From an uncultured Ruminococcus sp. (lineage in GTDB: Bacteria > Bacillota > Clostridia > Oscillospirales > Acutalibacteraceae), in contig CAKSNZ010000010.1 of the NCBI GenBank assembly GCA_934476515.1, forward strand, positions 1 to 59,193: a stretch of 59,193 bases of DNA, read 5' to 3'. Below, in pieces: positions 9,456 through 18,538 of the stretch (the first letter of the stretch is position 1; each line of letters opens with the position of its first letter). The position numbers and the translations under genes were made by a program. The notes under the pieces were generated by a model. That model saw nothing but the letters and a program-made list of their open reading frames with translations. It had not been told where the DNA came from and searched no databases.

Positions 9456-9893
9456 TTATTTTATATTTTTATCTCTTATATTTTTAACAACATCAATGGC
9501 TATATTTTTTAGCCATATTTCTACACTTACACTAAAATCATAATTTCTTAAATTAAAAAATCCATAAGCATATGTTTTCACAAATGCCAATGCAACCTTT
9601 AACTTATCTTCATTTAGTAGCATTGAAATAAACTTAAAAACTTCATCACAAGTTTTCATATACAATGTGTAAACACTATTAGGGCTAAAATCAATAGCTC
9701 TTTTCACTAAAGTCGGTGTTGTAAACTTTACCGGCTTATTATTTTTACAATCAACATCAATTACAGTAGCAATACATTGAAACAACTTTTCTTTATTATC
9801 ATCAGTAAGAATAATTGACTCTTTCCATTTTAGCAAAATTGTTTTTACAATATTCATTTTGTCATTAATTTTACATCTTGAATCGTTATACAT
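9456..9893 (-). CDS. Unknown 145-aa protein, first gene of the MoxR operon
   Basis: 145 aa, soluble, with no signal peptide, no recognised domain and a predominantly helical look. The ATG at 9893 has a strong ribosome site (AAAGGAG). The 5' leader is about 40 nt and contains a small hairpin (TGCAT, AAGT loop, ATGCA) before that site. It lies directly behind ECF-type promoter P2 and ahead of MoxR-DUF58, which suggests a role in the same stress or envelope function. Function is unknown. Confidence 0.65.
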   Translation of the reverse strand: MYNDSRCKINDKMNIVKTILLKWKESIILTDDNKEKLFQCIATVIDVDCKNNKPVKFTTPTLVKRAIDFSPNSVYTLYMKTCDEVFKFISMLLNEDKLKVALAFVKTYAYGFFNLRNYDFSVSVEIWLKNIAIDVVKNIRDKNIK

Positions 9894-9929
9894 AGCATTC
9901 TCCTTTGTGCATACTTATGCAGTTTCTAA

Positions 9930-9962
9930 TATATAGACGATTTAAAGGCCAAAATAGTTTTA
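9930..9962 (-). promoter_or_regulatory. ECF-type promoter P2 (MoxR operon)
   Basis: On the minus strand AAAAC (ending at 9957) is followed by 17 bp and CGTC (9936-9939) in AATCGTCTATATAT. The sequence and spacing match P1, P3 and P4. The run of T and A upstream resembles an UP-like element. Confidence 0.75.
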
Positions 9963-9986
9963 ACTTTTTTAAAATTTTTAAAATTT

Positions 9987-10077
9987 TTTTGCAAAATGAT
10001 ATATTGCAACAATTGTAAATAAATGTCATATTATCATTATACATTAAATAATTCAGTTTTTGTTGCATTTTGCAAAA
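9987..10077. other. Long inverted repeat upstream of P2
   Basis: GTTGCATTTTGCAAAA (10062-10077) is complementary to TTTTGCAAAA (9987-9996) plus TGCAAC (10005-10010), which makes a 16-bp stem with an 8-nt bulge. It sits between a terminator and promoter P2. A minus-strand TATAAT-like element near 10037-10044 lies inside the loop. Confidence 0.4.
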
Positions 10078-10110
10078 GATTTTTATTTTTTTTGATAAAA
10101 TTTTCATAGA

Positions 10111-10141
10111 AAAATCTCCTTGAAATTAATCAAGGAGATTT
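10111..10141 (-). terminator. Intrinsic terminator of the starch-binding-like surface protein
   Basis: Arms AATCTCCTTG and CAAGGAGATT flank an AAATTAAT loop, followed on the minus strand by TTTTCTATG. The arms resemble those of the terminators near 27.93 and 28.18 kb. Confidence 0.75.
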
Positions 10142-10167
10142 CTTTTGTAGATATTTGATTTTATAAG

Positions 10168-12354
10168 TTACTTAACTACAATCTTACACTTTGCAGACTT
10201 TTTACTGCCGTCTTTTGCAGTAGCTGTAATATAGCAAGTGCCTTTTTTCTTTGCAGTTACTTTACCTTTGCTATTTACTGTAGCAATCTTTGTATTTGAT
10301 GATTTCCAAGATACTGCTTTATTATTTGCATTCTTTGGATTAACAGTAGCTTTTAGGGTAACTGTTTTCTGCTTTGCATTACCCTTTACTTTTAGGTTAG
10401 CTGATTTTTTATTAAGCTTAACAGATGTTACAGGTTGCTTTACTGTTACCTTAATAGTTGCATATTTATTGCTACCGTCAAGTGCCATTACTTTAATAGT
10501 TGCAGCACCTTTACCCTTAGCAGTAATTTTACCTTGTGAATTTACTACTGCTACCTTTGAGTTAGAACTTGTCCACTTTAACTTTTTATTTGTTGCATTA
10601 GTTGGACTAACCTTAACTTTAACAGTTGTACTTCTGCCATTTAATAAAGTAACGGATTTCTTACTTACTTCAACTTTAGTAATCTTCTTTACTGTTGGTT
10701 TTGTAGTGGTAGGTTCGGTCTTTGATTTAACATTAACAATAAAACTCTTTTTATAATGATGATATGATACTGTTACAATTTTCTTACCTGCTGTAGAAAA
10801 ATCATAATCTAAATAATAATCTTTTGTTTCTTCTAAAGAACCATCTGCATATTGAATGTAAACTTCAATATCTGATGAATCGATCTCTTCACCCACATAA
10901 TAATCGGTTCTGTCAGGTGATAATGAAACTAAAATTTCATCAATATATTTTGGTTCAACATAAACCATAAAATGTCCTTTTTGACCTCTACAAGTAACCT
11001 CAATAATTTTCTCACCGACAGTAGAAAAATCATAGTCACCTATTGAGTAGTCATAAACATTACCAAAAGTACCATCTGCATAATCAGCTATTACATCCAT
11101 ACCTGTAAGGTCCAGTTCTTCACCTACAACATAATTTAATTTTTCAGGTGGATATACTGTTATTTCTCTAATTTGTTTTGACAATATAGTAATTTCAAAT
11201 GTATCAGTAAAACCACCATACTTAATAGTTACAGTGTTCTTTCCCACTTCATATCTAGGTTCTGCTACAAAATAACCATCCGGATTATCTTCATCATAAA
11301 AAGCACTATTAAGTACAACCTTATGATTGCCACTATATATAGCCACAACTTCTATACCCTTTGCAATTATATCAGAGTCAAGTTCTTCGCCTTCATAATA
11401 TGTAGTTTTGCTAGGTAATTTAGTGATTTTTATACCTAGTAACACACTTTTTACTTCTACTGTACAATAAGTACATAAAGGTGTAGCTTCCCCCGGATTT
11501 TGTACTGAAATCTTGATTTTAGCTGTGCCTTCATCAACACCATATACTGTACCATTATTGTCAACAGTAGCAACATTAGTGTCGCTTGAACTCCAAGTAA
11601 TTGTGGCATCAGGAGACAAATTTTCAAAAGTGGCATTTAGTTGGATTGAGTCACCTATATTAACTGTATCTTTTCTTTTATCAAGTTTAACATTAACATC
11701 TTTAGTTTCATATACAGAACCTTTTTCTGCATCCCATTTACCGTCACTATGCAAGTAGTACCATTCACCACGATAAACTTTAGAACCTGATAATTCATAC
11801 TCAATATCATCAGGAACATAAATCATTTTCTCCATTGAATCAAGTCCATCCGGATAAATCATAGTTTCATTAGGATCATAACCTTGTAAGTAAATTGCAT
11901 TTGTCTGACAAGCTTTGCCGTAATTTGGTGGTAATTCTTCATCCTCAGATTTTTGTCCTAGGTCAATACCATTATTAAAGACAATTGAAGTTATATTTTC
12001 ATCAATATCAATGTAGTAAACTTTTGAGCCATCATCAGTATTAATAGTAGTCGGTCTCATTTCATAGGAATTTTGCCAATCAGCACATCTATCTTCACCA
12101 TCCCACCAATATGCACAAGCAGTTGCATTGCTAAATGTACACCATTCTTTTGGCATAGCAAAATAATATCTTTTAGATTTATTCTTTATAGGTCCTGTAT
12201 AAGTTCCCCCTAAATTAGTAACATATTTTGTTTCTGTGTTTTCAGTAGAATTACTACTTGTTTCTAAAGCTGAGGCTATCGGTAAAGTTGTGAATACACC
12301 AACTACCATAGCAACAGAAAGAAGAATTGATATTAATTTTTTACTCATTTTCAT
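10168..12354 (-). CDS. Secreted surface protein with starch-binding (CBM26-like) module and six Ig-like domains
   Basis: 728 aa. A signal peptide (about 1-29) is followed by residues about 45-200, which resemble a starch-binding CBM25/26-type module: YYFAMP, CAYWWDG, VYYIDID, then IVFNNG and a QT/QS element, with conserved aromatics. Next come one Big_2 domain (about 225-305), three Big_3-like domains (about 305-545), a Thr/Lys linker and two Big_2 domains (about 560-728). It has no catalytic domain, so it is probably a cell-surface or secreted glycan-binding protein. A promoter is not clear. The ribosome site AGGAGG precedes the ATG at 12354. Starch binding is inferred from motif resemblance only. 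Confidence 0.7.
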   Translation of the reverse strand: MKMSKKLISILLSVAMVVGVFTTLPIASALETSSNSTENTETKYVTNLGGTYTGPIKNKSKRYYFAMPKEWCTFSNATACAYWWDGEDRCADWQNSYEMRPTTINTDDGSKVYYIDIDENITSIVFNNGIDLGQKSEDEELPPNYGKACQTNAIYLQGYDPNETMIYPDGLDSMEKMIYVPDDIEYELSGSKVYRGEWYYLHSDGKWDAEKGSVYETKDVNVKLDKRKDTVNIGDSIQLNATFENLSPDATITWSSSDTNVATVDNNGTVYGVDEGTAKIKISVQNPGEATPLCTYCTVEVKSVLLGIKITKLPSKTTYYEGEELDSDIIAKGIEVVAIYSGNHKVVLNSAFYDEDNPDGYFVAEPRYEVGKNTVTIKYGGFTDTFEITILSKQIREITVYPPEKLNYVVGEELDLTGMDVIADYADGTFGNVYDYSIGDYDFSTVGEKIIEVTCRGQKGHFMVYVEPKYIDEILVSLSPDRTDYYVGEEIDSSDIEVYIQYADGSLEETKDYYLDYDFSTAGKKIVTVSYHHYKKSFIVNVKSKTEPTTTKPTVKKITKVEVSKKSVTLLNGRSTTVKVKVSPTNATNKKLKWTSSNSKVAVVNSQGKITAKGKGAATIKVMALDGSNKYATIKVTVKQPVTSVKLNKKSANLKVKGNAKQKTVTLKATVNPKNANNKAVSWKSSNTKIATVNSKGKVTAKKKGTCYITATAKDGSKKSAKCKIVVK

Positions 12355-12452
12355 TTTTCCTCCTAGAATAAATTTTTATTTTACTGTTATCAATAAATAA
12401 TTTTCTTATCATCCTCTTTCATAATTTTTACCACACATATTAAATGAGAATT

Positions 12453-13649
12453 TTACAATTCTCCAATATACTTTTTTGTAAGTTCTTTAATTGTATCTAC
12501 AATCATTTCTCTCACAAACTCAGGTTCAATGACTTCTACCTTATCACTATACTGTAATGCTAAATCTACCATTACATATGGACTACACTTAACCTCTACA
12601 ACATCTTTGTATGGTGGAAATTTTTCTGTATAAAGATACTTAAACTCCTTACCAAACCTATCATACATAAAGGTATAGTCTGTATTCTTAAAGTCTGTTG
12701 AAGAATTTTTATTGCTTATTTTCAGTTGAATTTTTGTAGGCTTATCCAAAGTCACATTTTCATAAAAATTAGAAAATAGTATTGAAAAATCTTGAGTGAA
12801 ATTTTCCACCTTACTTTTATCAATAGAGGGAATTCCACCTGATTGATATTTTTCATTAGGCAAAGGAATTTCCACTTCAGTTAATAAGTCAATTCTCCAT
12901 ACAGTTAACTTTCTTATTTTCACCAGATTTTCCACTACTTCTTTACAAGCAACAAGAAAATACTTTCCCTCATTAACAACAAAATAATATGGACTGACTG
13001 TTACCTTGTTTTTTGACTTTGGAACTAATACTTTGTCATGATTATACTGATTATATATAAAGCTGATTTGAACATTTCTGTCAATGGCATTTTGGATAGT
13101 AAGTAGATTTTCCCTCAGTAATTTTTGATTTTCATTTGGAATTTCTTTTACCTTGCATATAATTTTGTGGTTCTTCTTGTAATACTTTGAAGTTAAATTT
13201 TCTTCAATTTTTTTAATAAGTATATCGGCAGTAGCTGAGTCAATGGTCTTTGAAAATAATATAGCCTCTATAATGTAATTGATTTCTTCATATGTAAAAA
13301 TAGGGTTATAGTACAATCCCCTTATTCTCATTTTACTTGTTAAAGTTTCAACATCACTTTCTTCTTTTTCAAGAGCTCTGCTACCATAGTTCTTCGTAAA
13401 ATCGTTAAACACTATTCTCCAGTCTTTTTCAGGTTTAATACCATATTCATCAAAGTTCATTGCCATTGCAAGCTTAGTTATAGTATCATTATATGTTTCC
13501 TTATCTCCCACATACTTCTCTATTTCAAAATTCTCCCTCAAATCCTTTTGCATTATTGTGTGGTCTTTGTCAGAATTTTTCTTTAGATATTGCAACAGTT
13601 TATATGCTCTTTCGATTTTAGATATTCTACCACCATTTCTTTTCAACAA
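12453..13649 (-). CDS. WYL-domain transcriptional regulator
   Basis: 398 aa. An N-terminal winged-helix region (about 8-75) is followed by a WYL domain (about 185-270, with SPYYFVVNEGKYFLVA and the KIRKLTVWRID strand) and a C-terminal WCX-like extension ending in EVIEPEFVREMI. WYL domains generally bind nucleotide or nucleic-acid ligands and control stress or phage-response genes. The start is TTG at 13649, with AGGAG nine nt upstream. Its target is unknown; it follows the degenerate phosphoesterase after a 183-nt gap. Confidence 0.82.
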   Translation of the reverse strand: MLKRNGGRISKIERAYKLLQYLKKNSDKDHTIMQKDLRENFEIEKYVGDKETYNDTITKLAMAMNFDEYGIKPEKDWRIVFNDFTKNYGSRALEKEESDVETLTSKMRIRGLYYNPIFTYEEINYIIEAILFSKTIDSATADILIKKIEENLTSKYYKKNHKIICKVKEIPNENQKLLRENLLTIQNAIDRNVQISFIYNQYNHDKVLVPKSKNKVTVSPYYFVVNEGKYFLVACKEVVENLVKIRKLTVWRIDLLTEVEIPLPNEKYQSGGIPSIDKSKVENFTQDFSILFSNFYENVTLDKPTKIQLKISNKNSSTDFKNTDYTFMYDRFGKEFKYLYTEKFPPYKDVVEVKCSPYVMVDLALQYSDKVEVIEPEFVREMIVDTIKELTKKYIGEL

Positions 13650-13832
13650 ACTACTCTCCTATCTTATATACTTATAATAATATTATGACATATTTAAAAG
13701 CGACTTTTTTCTACTTAAAGGATGGAAAATTTTACAAATAAAGATTTTAGCAAGTGGCTAAATCGGACTTTTTCGATTATAGGTGTGTTAAACTACACAT
13801 TTCTTTTATTTTCTCTAAATAATTTTAATCTT

Positions 13833-14507
13833 CTATTCACCATTTTTTGACAAACAAAGATAGGCAAAATTTTCTTCATCTTTTGAATAAAATTCCTCCT
13901 TATTATCAAGACAAATTGCCGATAACCTACCATTAGTAGAAAAAGCATCACAATTCAGTTCTATGTGAATACTGTCTTTATAAATGCAGTTAGGTCTGAG
14001 ATTTTCCTTTATAAATAGTGTTGGTCTATATGCTGTCACTTGTATTTTATTTTTCAAAGGTCTGTCAATTTCTGCATTTGAAAGTATGTAGTCCTGTCCG
14101 TTAACATTTATTTCAACTGATGTTTTCATTGCTTTTATATAATCCAACATATCTTTCTTGTTATTCTCCGGTAGTTTTACAATCTCATCAAAAGTGTCAT
14201 CACCAAATATGCGTATAAATTCAAGCAATGATAACAAATTATGTCTAAATATATCTTTAGACTCTCTATTTAATTTTTCTAAAGTTTTTCTGTTTTGTAG
14301 CATTATAAATTCCTGTGTGCCCATAATACAAACACAGTTAGGCATTTTCATAAAGAACTGCAATGCTTTTAATGAGCCTTTCCTATAACCTATAGTATCC
14401 CCCAGAATATATAATTTGTCCTTTATTCCTAAGTTCATTTTCTCAAGTAAAGTTATAAGTTCCTGATATTTACCGTTTATATTTCCTATTACGTAAGTTT
14501 TACCCAT
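13833..14507 (-). CDS. Catalytically dead calcineurin-like (PPP-type) phosphoesterase homologue
   Basis: 224 aa from the ATG at 14507, which has AAGGTG upstream; in-frame starts up to 14516 exist but are less well placed. The fold and motif order follow PPP-family serine/threonine phosphatases (GDxHG, GDxxDR, GNHE, then an HAG-like motif). Every metal or phosphate ligand is replaced: GNING at 8-12, GDTIGY at 36-41, GTQE at 63-66 and SNAEI where the family has HAG. Hydrolase activity is therefore unlikely. A regulatory or binding role is inferred. A dense cluster of inverted repeats lies just upstream. Confidence 0.7.
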   Translation of the reverse strand: MGKTYVIGNINGKYQELITLLEKMNLGIKDKLYILGDTIGYRKGSLKALQFFMKMPNCVCIMGTQEFIMLQNRKTLEKLNRESKDIFRHNLLSLLEFIRIFGDDTFDEIVKLPENNKKDMLDYIKAMKTSVEINVNGQDYILSNAEIDRPLKNKIQVTAYRPTLFIKENLRPNCIYKDSIHIELNCDAFSTNGRLSAICLDNKEEFYSKDEENFAYLCLSKNGE

Positions 14508-14544
14508 AACCATCACCTTCTCTATCTCTATTATAAATCAAAAT

Positions 14545-14625
14545 TATTGTTAATATAAGTAACAATTTACAACAATATAAAGATTTAATTTATTATATAT
14601 TGTTGTAAATATCAACATTATTAAG
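14545..14625. promoter_or_regulatory. Cluster of nested inverted repeats, candidate operator
   Basis: A perfect 15-bp inverted repeat (ATTTACAACAATATA at 14565-14579, complement at 14596-14610) is flanked by TTGTTA-7-TAACAA on its left and TGTTG-7-CAACA on its right. All share a TTGTT core. It lies between the XRE regulator and the degenerate phosphoesterase, in the promoter region of the latter. Confidence 0.5.
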
Positions 14626-14656
14626 TGACAAATAGTTAGCTGACAAAAGTAAATCC

Positions 14657-14680
14657 ACCGGCTCAATTTATTGAACCGGT
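14657..14680 (-). terminator. Hairpin at the 3' end of the XRE regulator gene
   Basis: A 10-bp stem with one G-U pair (ACCGGTTCAA / TTGAGCCGGT on the minus strand) overlaps the last codons of the XRE gene and is followed by a weak T-rich tract. Confidence 0.6.
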
Positions 14681-15517
14681 AGCCTTTTTCTTTAAATTTT
14701 CTCTAATCTTATTTGACTCTTTTTCAATAACATCTTTAATAAACAGAGACATTATACCTTGCAATCTAAACTCTGAATTTTCTACTTTCTTTTTAGCATC
14801 AAAATGGTCATATCCAACATCAGAGATAAAATTAATTATTAAATCATACTTTTCTAATTTGGACAAAGCAGAAAAGTCATCACACTGATTATAAATGCAT
14901 TTCTTTCCTTCTTCTAAAAATTTTCTCTCAATATACTTTTCCGGATTGAATTTGTTAGATGAAATTTTAGTAAGCAAAAATTTTCTAAAATTTTCTTTAG
15001 ATACTTCCATAGGAAATTCAGAAAAATAATATTCATCAAAGAACTGCTTTAACTTTTTACAATAACTCTCCGTAAAAACAGTTGTAATTGCATCATCAAC
15101 CACACTGTAAGCAGTTAACTGATTGATACGATTTACAAAACTATCAAATGAGTCATTATTAATCAAACAATCCAACATATCACCATAGTTACTATTATCC
15201 TTTAAAATTTCAACACTTTTTTCTGAGATATGGAGTAAATCAGCAATCTCCTTTATCTCTTTAGACTTAACCGAATCATCCTCAAAGAAATAGTTAACAT
15301 CACAGTCATACATATTGCAAATATTAATTAGATAATCATACTTAGGTACAGTTTGGTTTTTATCTGTTTCCCATGTAGCAACTGTTGTTCTTGAAATTTC
15401 AATACCACCCATTTTCACAGAAAGCTTCTTTGCAAAAGTTTCTTGGGTATCTTTATTCTCTTTTCTTAATTTCACTAATTTGCTTTTTATTTTCTTCTCA
15501 TCAAAAGTATAAACCAT
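14663..15517 (-). CDS. XRE-family (Cro/C1 type) helix-turn-helix regulator
   Basis: 284 aa. The N-terminal HTH (about 8-75) contains LRKENKDTQETFAKKLSV and an ISRTTVATWETDK recognition-helix region. It is followed by about 200 mainly helical residues of no recognised family. The ribosome site AGGAGG precedes the ATG at 15517. The long C-terminal part may be a sensing or dimerisation region. The inverted-repeat cluster downstream could be one of its targets (inference). Confidence 0.8.
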   Translation of the reverse strand: MVYTFDEKKIKSKLVKLRKENKDTQETFAKKLSVKMGGIEISRTTVATWETDKNQTVPKYDYLINICNMYDCDVNYFFEDDSVKSKEIKEIADLLHISEKSVEILKDNSNYGDMLDCLINNDSFDSFVNRINQLTAYSVVDDAITTVFTESYCKKLKQFFDEYYFSEFPMEVSKENFRKFLLTKISSNKFNPEKYIERKFLEEGKKCIYNQCDDFSALSKLEKYDLIINFISDVGYDHFDAKKKVENSEFRLQGIMSLFIKDVIEKESNKIRENLKKKATGSIN

Positions 15518-15668
15518 ATGGACCTCCTAAATAACAAAATGATTATCATTTCTTAAGAAAATTATAGAACTAATTTTTAAATAAGTCAATATCTAAAACA
15601 AAATCAATGGATAATACTATTAATTTTTCATTATTATGTTTATAATTTCAACATTGCATGAAGTAAAA

Positions 15669-15698
15669 AACTCTCTTTTTATTTTCACAAAGAGAGTT
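15669..15698 (-). terminator. Intrinsic terminator of the MATE transporter gene
   Basis: Arms AACTCTCTTT (15669-15678) and AAAGAGAGTT (15689-15698) are followed on the minus strand by a TTTTTT tract. Confidence 0.85.
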
Positions 15699-15713
15699 AC
15701 ATATTAAATATAT

Positions 15714-17024
15714 TCACTTTTGGTAATGGAAAGGCAAATAAAATACTGCACCAACTACGCTGGTTATGATTTCTGTTACAGGGAATGTTAGCCAAAAGAA
15801 ATTCAGACCAAACCTTGAGAAAATATATCCCAAAGGCACAAACAAAACAACTGTTCGTATTACTGTTAAAGCTGAACTTTTTAGGCTTTTTCCTATTGCT
15901 TGGAAAAACACAGGGAAAATCAGTGAAGTTACCATAGGCAAAAAGCTAACACCAACAAATCGAAAACCATAACTGCCGATTTCAATTACCTTAGCATCTG
16001 ATGTAAACACACTTAGCATTTGGGATGGTAAAAGCAAAAAGCAAAGTGTACCTAAACCCATTAGCACTAACCCAAAAAGTACTGATGTTTTTAGTGTATT
16101 TTTGCAACGATTTAATTTTCCGGATGCATAGTTATAACTGATAATTGGCACAATACAAGTTTGCATTGCACCTAATGGAATGAAGAAAAATGTTTGCCAT
16201 TTATAGTACAACCCTAGGGCAGTAACTGCCTCATCAGAAAATCCACCTAATATTAAATTCAGTCCTAATATGTAAAATGTATATGCTGATTGCATTAAAA
16301 TATTTGGTAGTCCTAAACGGAAAATTCTTCCAATACATAAATTATATACTGAAAGTTCAGGTGGCCTACGAAAGCCCTTTTTCATAACCACTAAACCGGC
16401 AACAACCTGTCCCACTACTGTTGCAATAGCAGCACCGGCAATGCCCATTTCAGGAATACCAAACATACCAAAAATCAATATAGGGTCAAGGATAATATTT
16501 GTAATAGCACCTAATATTTGTGCAATCATAGGTGTTTTCATATCACCCTCAGACTGCAAAACCTTTGTCCATATACTTTCCAAAAACAGACCAAAGCTAA
16601 ACACACAAACTATCCTACCATACACAACCACATCGTGAATTACTACTGATGAACTAGTTGACATTTCAGCATAAAATGGCATTATAAACCAACACACCAA
16701 AGCAAAAATAAACCACAAAACTACTGCCAATGGTGTACCAACACCAGCATATTTGTTGGCTGACTTATAATCTTCAACACCTAATTTTGCTGCCATATTT
16801 GTGTTTATTCCTACACCTGTACCTACTGCCAATGCAATCATAAGTAATTGAATTGGATAAATTATAGACAAAGCAGTTAGACCTGATGCTGAATATTTAC
16901 CTACAAAAAAGCTATCCATAATGTTATAAAGTGCTTGTATAAGTTGTGCTAACATTACCGGTGGTGCCAGTTTCAACAATAGTCTGCTGATTTTCTCAGT
17001 GCCAAATGCAGTTCTATTTTCCAT
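15714..17024 (-). CDS. MATE-family multidrug/cation antiporter
   Basis: 436 aa with about twelve transmembrane helices in two six-helix halves, as in NorM/DinF-type MATE exporters that use Na+ or H+ gradients. N-terminal family features are visible (LLLKLAPPVMLAQLIQALYNIMDSFFVG). The ATG at 17024 is preferred over the ATG at 17069 because AGGGG lies 8 nt before it, while the earlier ATG has no ribosome site. It is a single-gene unit with its own terminator. The substrate cannot be told. Confidence 0.9.
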   Translation of the reverse strand: MENRTAFGTEKISRLLLKLAPPVMLAQLIQALYNIMDSFFVGKYSASGLTALSIIYPIQLLMIALAVGTGVGINTNMAAKLGVEDYKSANKYAGVGTPLAVVLWFIFALVCWFIMPFYAEMSTSSSVVIHDVVVYGRIVCVFSFGLFLESIWTKVLQSEGDMKTPMIAQILGAITNIILDPILIFGMFGIPEMGIAGAAIATVVGQVVAGLVVMKKGFRRPPELSVYNLCIGRIFRLGLPNILMQSAYTFYILGLNLILGGFSDEAVTALGLYYKWQTFFFIPLGAMQTCIVPIISYNYASGKLNRCKNTLKTSVLFGLVLMGLGTLCFLLLPSQMLSVFTSDAKVIEIGSYGFRFVGVSFLPMVTSLIFPVFFQAIGKSLKSSALTVIRTVVLFVPLGYIFSRFGLNFFWLTFPVTEIITSVVGAVFYLPFHYQK

Positions 17025-17290
17025 TATAATTCCCCTATCCTCTAAAAATTCATCACTAAAACCACTCATAAAAACTTTTCAATGAACCATTCATAGAATA
17101 TTCTTTAGGAAAATATTTTGCAAGTATTTAACTAATACATTGTAGAACTTGCTTATTTGTTAATGTAATAATATAAAGGTTGCTTTTATATTTTAGAATT
17201 AATTAAGTTGCAATAAAAAGTTATATCCATAACACAATATTTATGATAGAATTTAAGTAAGGAAAATTATTGAAGGAATGAGGTGATAAA

Positions 17291-18538
17291 ATGGCTTACA
17301 ATGAATTAATAAAGAACTTTAATCGTATTCGTGACTATATGAGGGAATTTTATGTATATGGCTTTAAAAGTAGAGATAAATTCACAAGAAAAAGCAGTCG
17401 TTCTTATGATGATGAGCGTAGAAGAATTGAAAGTTGGCTTGGTGACTATATGAGTTTCCGTCAAACTGCTGACGGTAAAAATGTTTTTATGTCAATTGAT
17501 AGTAGAGTATCCCACCACAATCCCCTATACAAAGCCTTTAAAACAAAGAGTTTTACCGATGGGGATATTACCCTACACTTTATACTTATGGATATATTAA
17601 GTTGTACGGAAGAACCTTTATCAATCAGTGAAATTACCAAAAAGATAGATGAATATTTGTGCAACTTTTCAAATTCAAGAATATTTGATGAGTCAACTGT
17701 AAGGAAAAAGTTAAAGGAATATGTGACTGAGGGAATAATTCTAAAAGAAAAGAAAGGTAAAACCTTATATTACAGTTTATCAAAGGATAATGTTAATTTA
17801 TATTTTAATGTTATAGATTTCTTTTCTGAGGTTGCACCTTGTGGAGTAATCGGTTCTTTTCTTCTCGATAAAGGTAACAGTCATAAAGAACTTTTTCAGT
17901 TTAAGCATCACTATATTACCGATGCTATGGATAGTGAGATTCTGTGTGAACTTTTCATAGCTATGAATGAAAAGAAAAATGCTACTATTGAAATTCTAAA
18001 CAGACATAAAGAAAAGGTAACAGAAAGCCTTGTAGTACCTTTAAGAATTATGATAAGTGTACAAAACGGTAGGCAGTACCTTATGGCATACTCCCATAAT
18101 TTTAATAGGATAACCTCCTATAGACTTGACAATATTCTTTCTGTAAAGGTCAATGATAAGTGTGATAACTTTGATGAATTAAGAAATAATCTAAAGAATA
18201 TGATGCCTAAGCTTTGGGGTGTTAGTTCTTCCGGAAAGTCAAATCAAAGAGTAGAGTCTGTTCAGTTTACAGTATATTACAGTGATGAAGAAGAATTCAT
18301 ACATAACCGATTAGAAAGAGAAAAGCGTTGTGGTACAGTAGAAAGGCTTGACAATAATCACAGTAGATTTTCTGCAAATGTATATGATTCCAGTGAATTA
18401 ATACCTTGGATTAGAACCTTTATCTGTAGGATAACAGATATTAATTTTTCAAATAAAGAGCTTGAAAATCAGTTTAAAAATGATATTAAAGAAATGTACA
18501 AGCTATATGGCATTAAGGAGGACAACAATGATATTTAG
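17291..18538 (+). CDS. WYL-domain regulator, first gene of the RNA-repair locus
   Basis: 415 aa. A winged-helix-like region (about 85-165) is followed by a WYL domain (about 230-310, with NGRQYLMAYSHNFNRITSYRLDNI) and a C-terminal WCX-like part. AGGTGATAAA precedes the ATG. Its 3' end overlaps the next WYL gene by 11 nt. It lies upstream of the Ro60-like and RtcB genes, so it is the likely regulator of that unit. Confidence 0.83.
   Translation: MAYNELIKNFNRIRDYMREFYVYGFKSRDKFTRKSSRSYDDERRRIESWLGDYMSFRQTADGKNVFMSIDSRVSHHNPLYKAFKTKSFTDGDITLHFILMDILSCTEEPLSISEITKKIDEYLCNFSNSRIFDESTVRKKLKEYVTEGIILKEKKGKTLYYSLSKDNVNLYFNVIDFFSEVAPCGVIGSFLLDKGNSHKELFQFKHHYITDAMDSEILCELFIAMNEKKNATIEILNRHKEKVTESLVVPLRIMISVQNGRQYLMAYSHNFNRITSYRLDNILSVKVNDKCDNFDELRNNLKNMMPKLWGVSSSGKSNQRVESVQFTVYYSDEEEFIHNRLEREKRCGTVERLDNNHSRFSANVYDSSELIPWIRTFICRITDINFSNKELENQFKNDIKEMYKLYGIKEDNNDI

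Noticed and set aside
9886..10107. 73-codon minus-strand ORF upstream of the MoxR operon
   Set aside because: It overlaps promoter P2 and the inverted repeat; its composition is that of AT-rich non-coding DNA.
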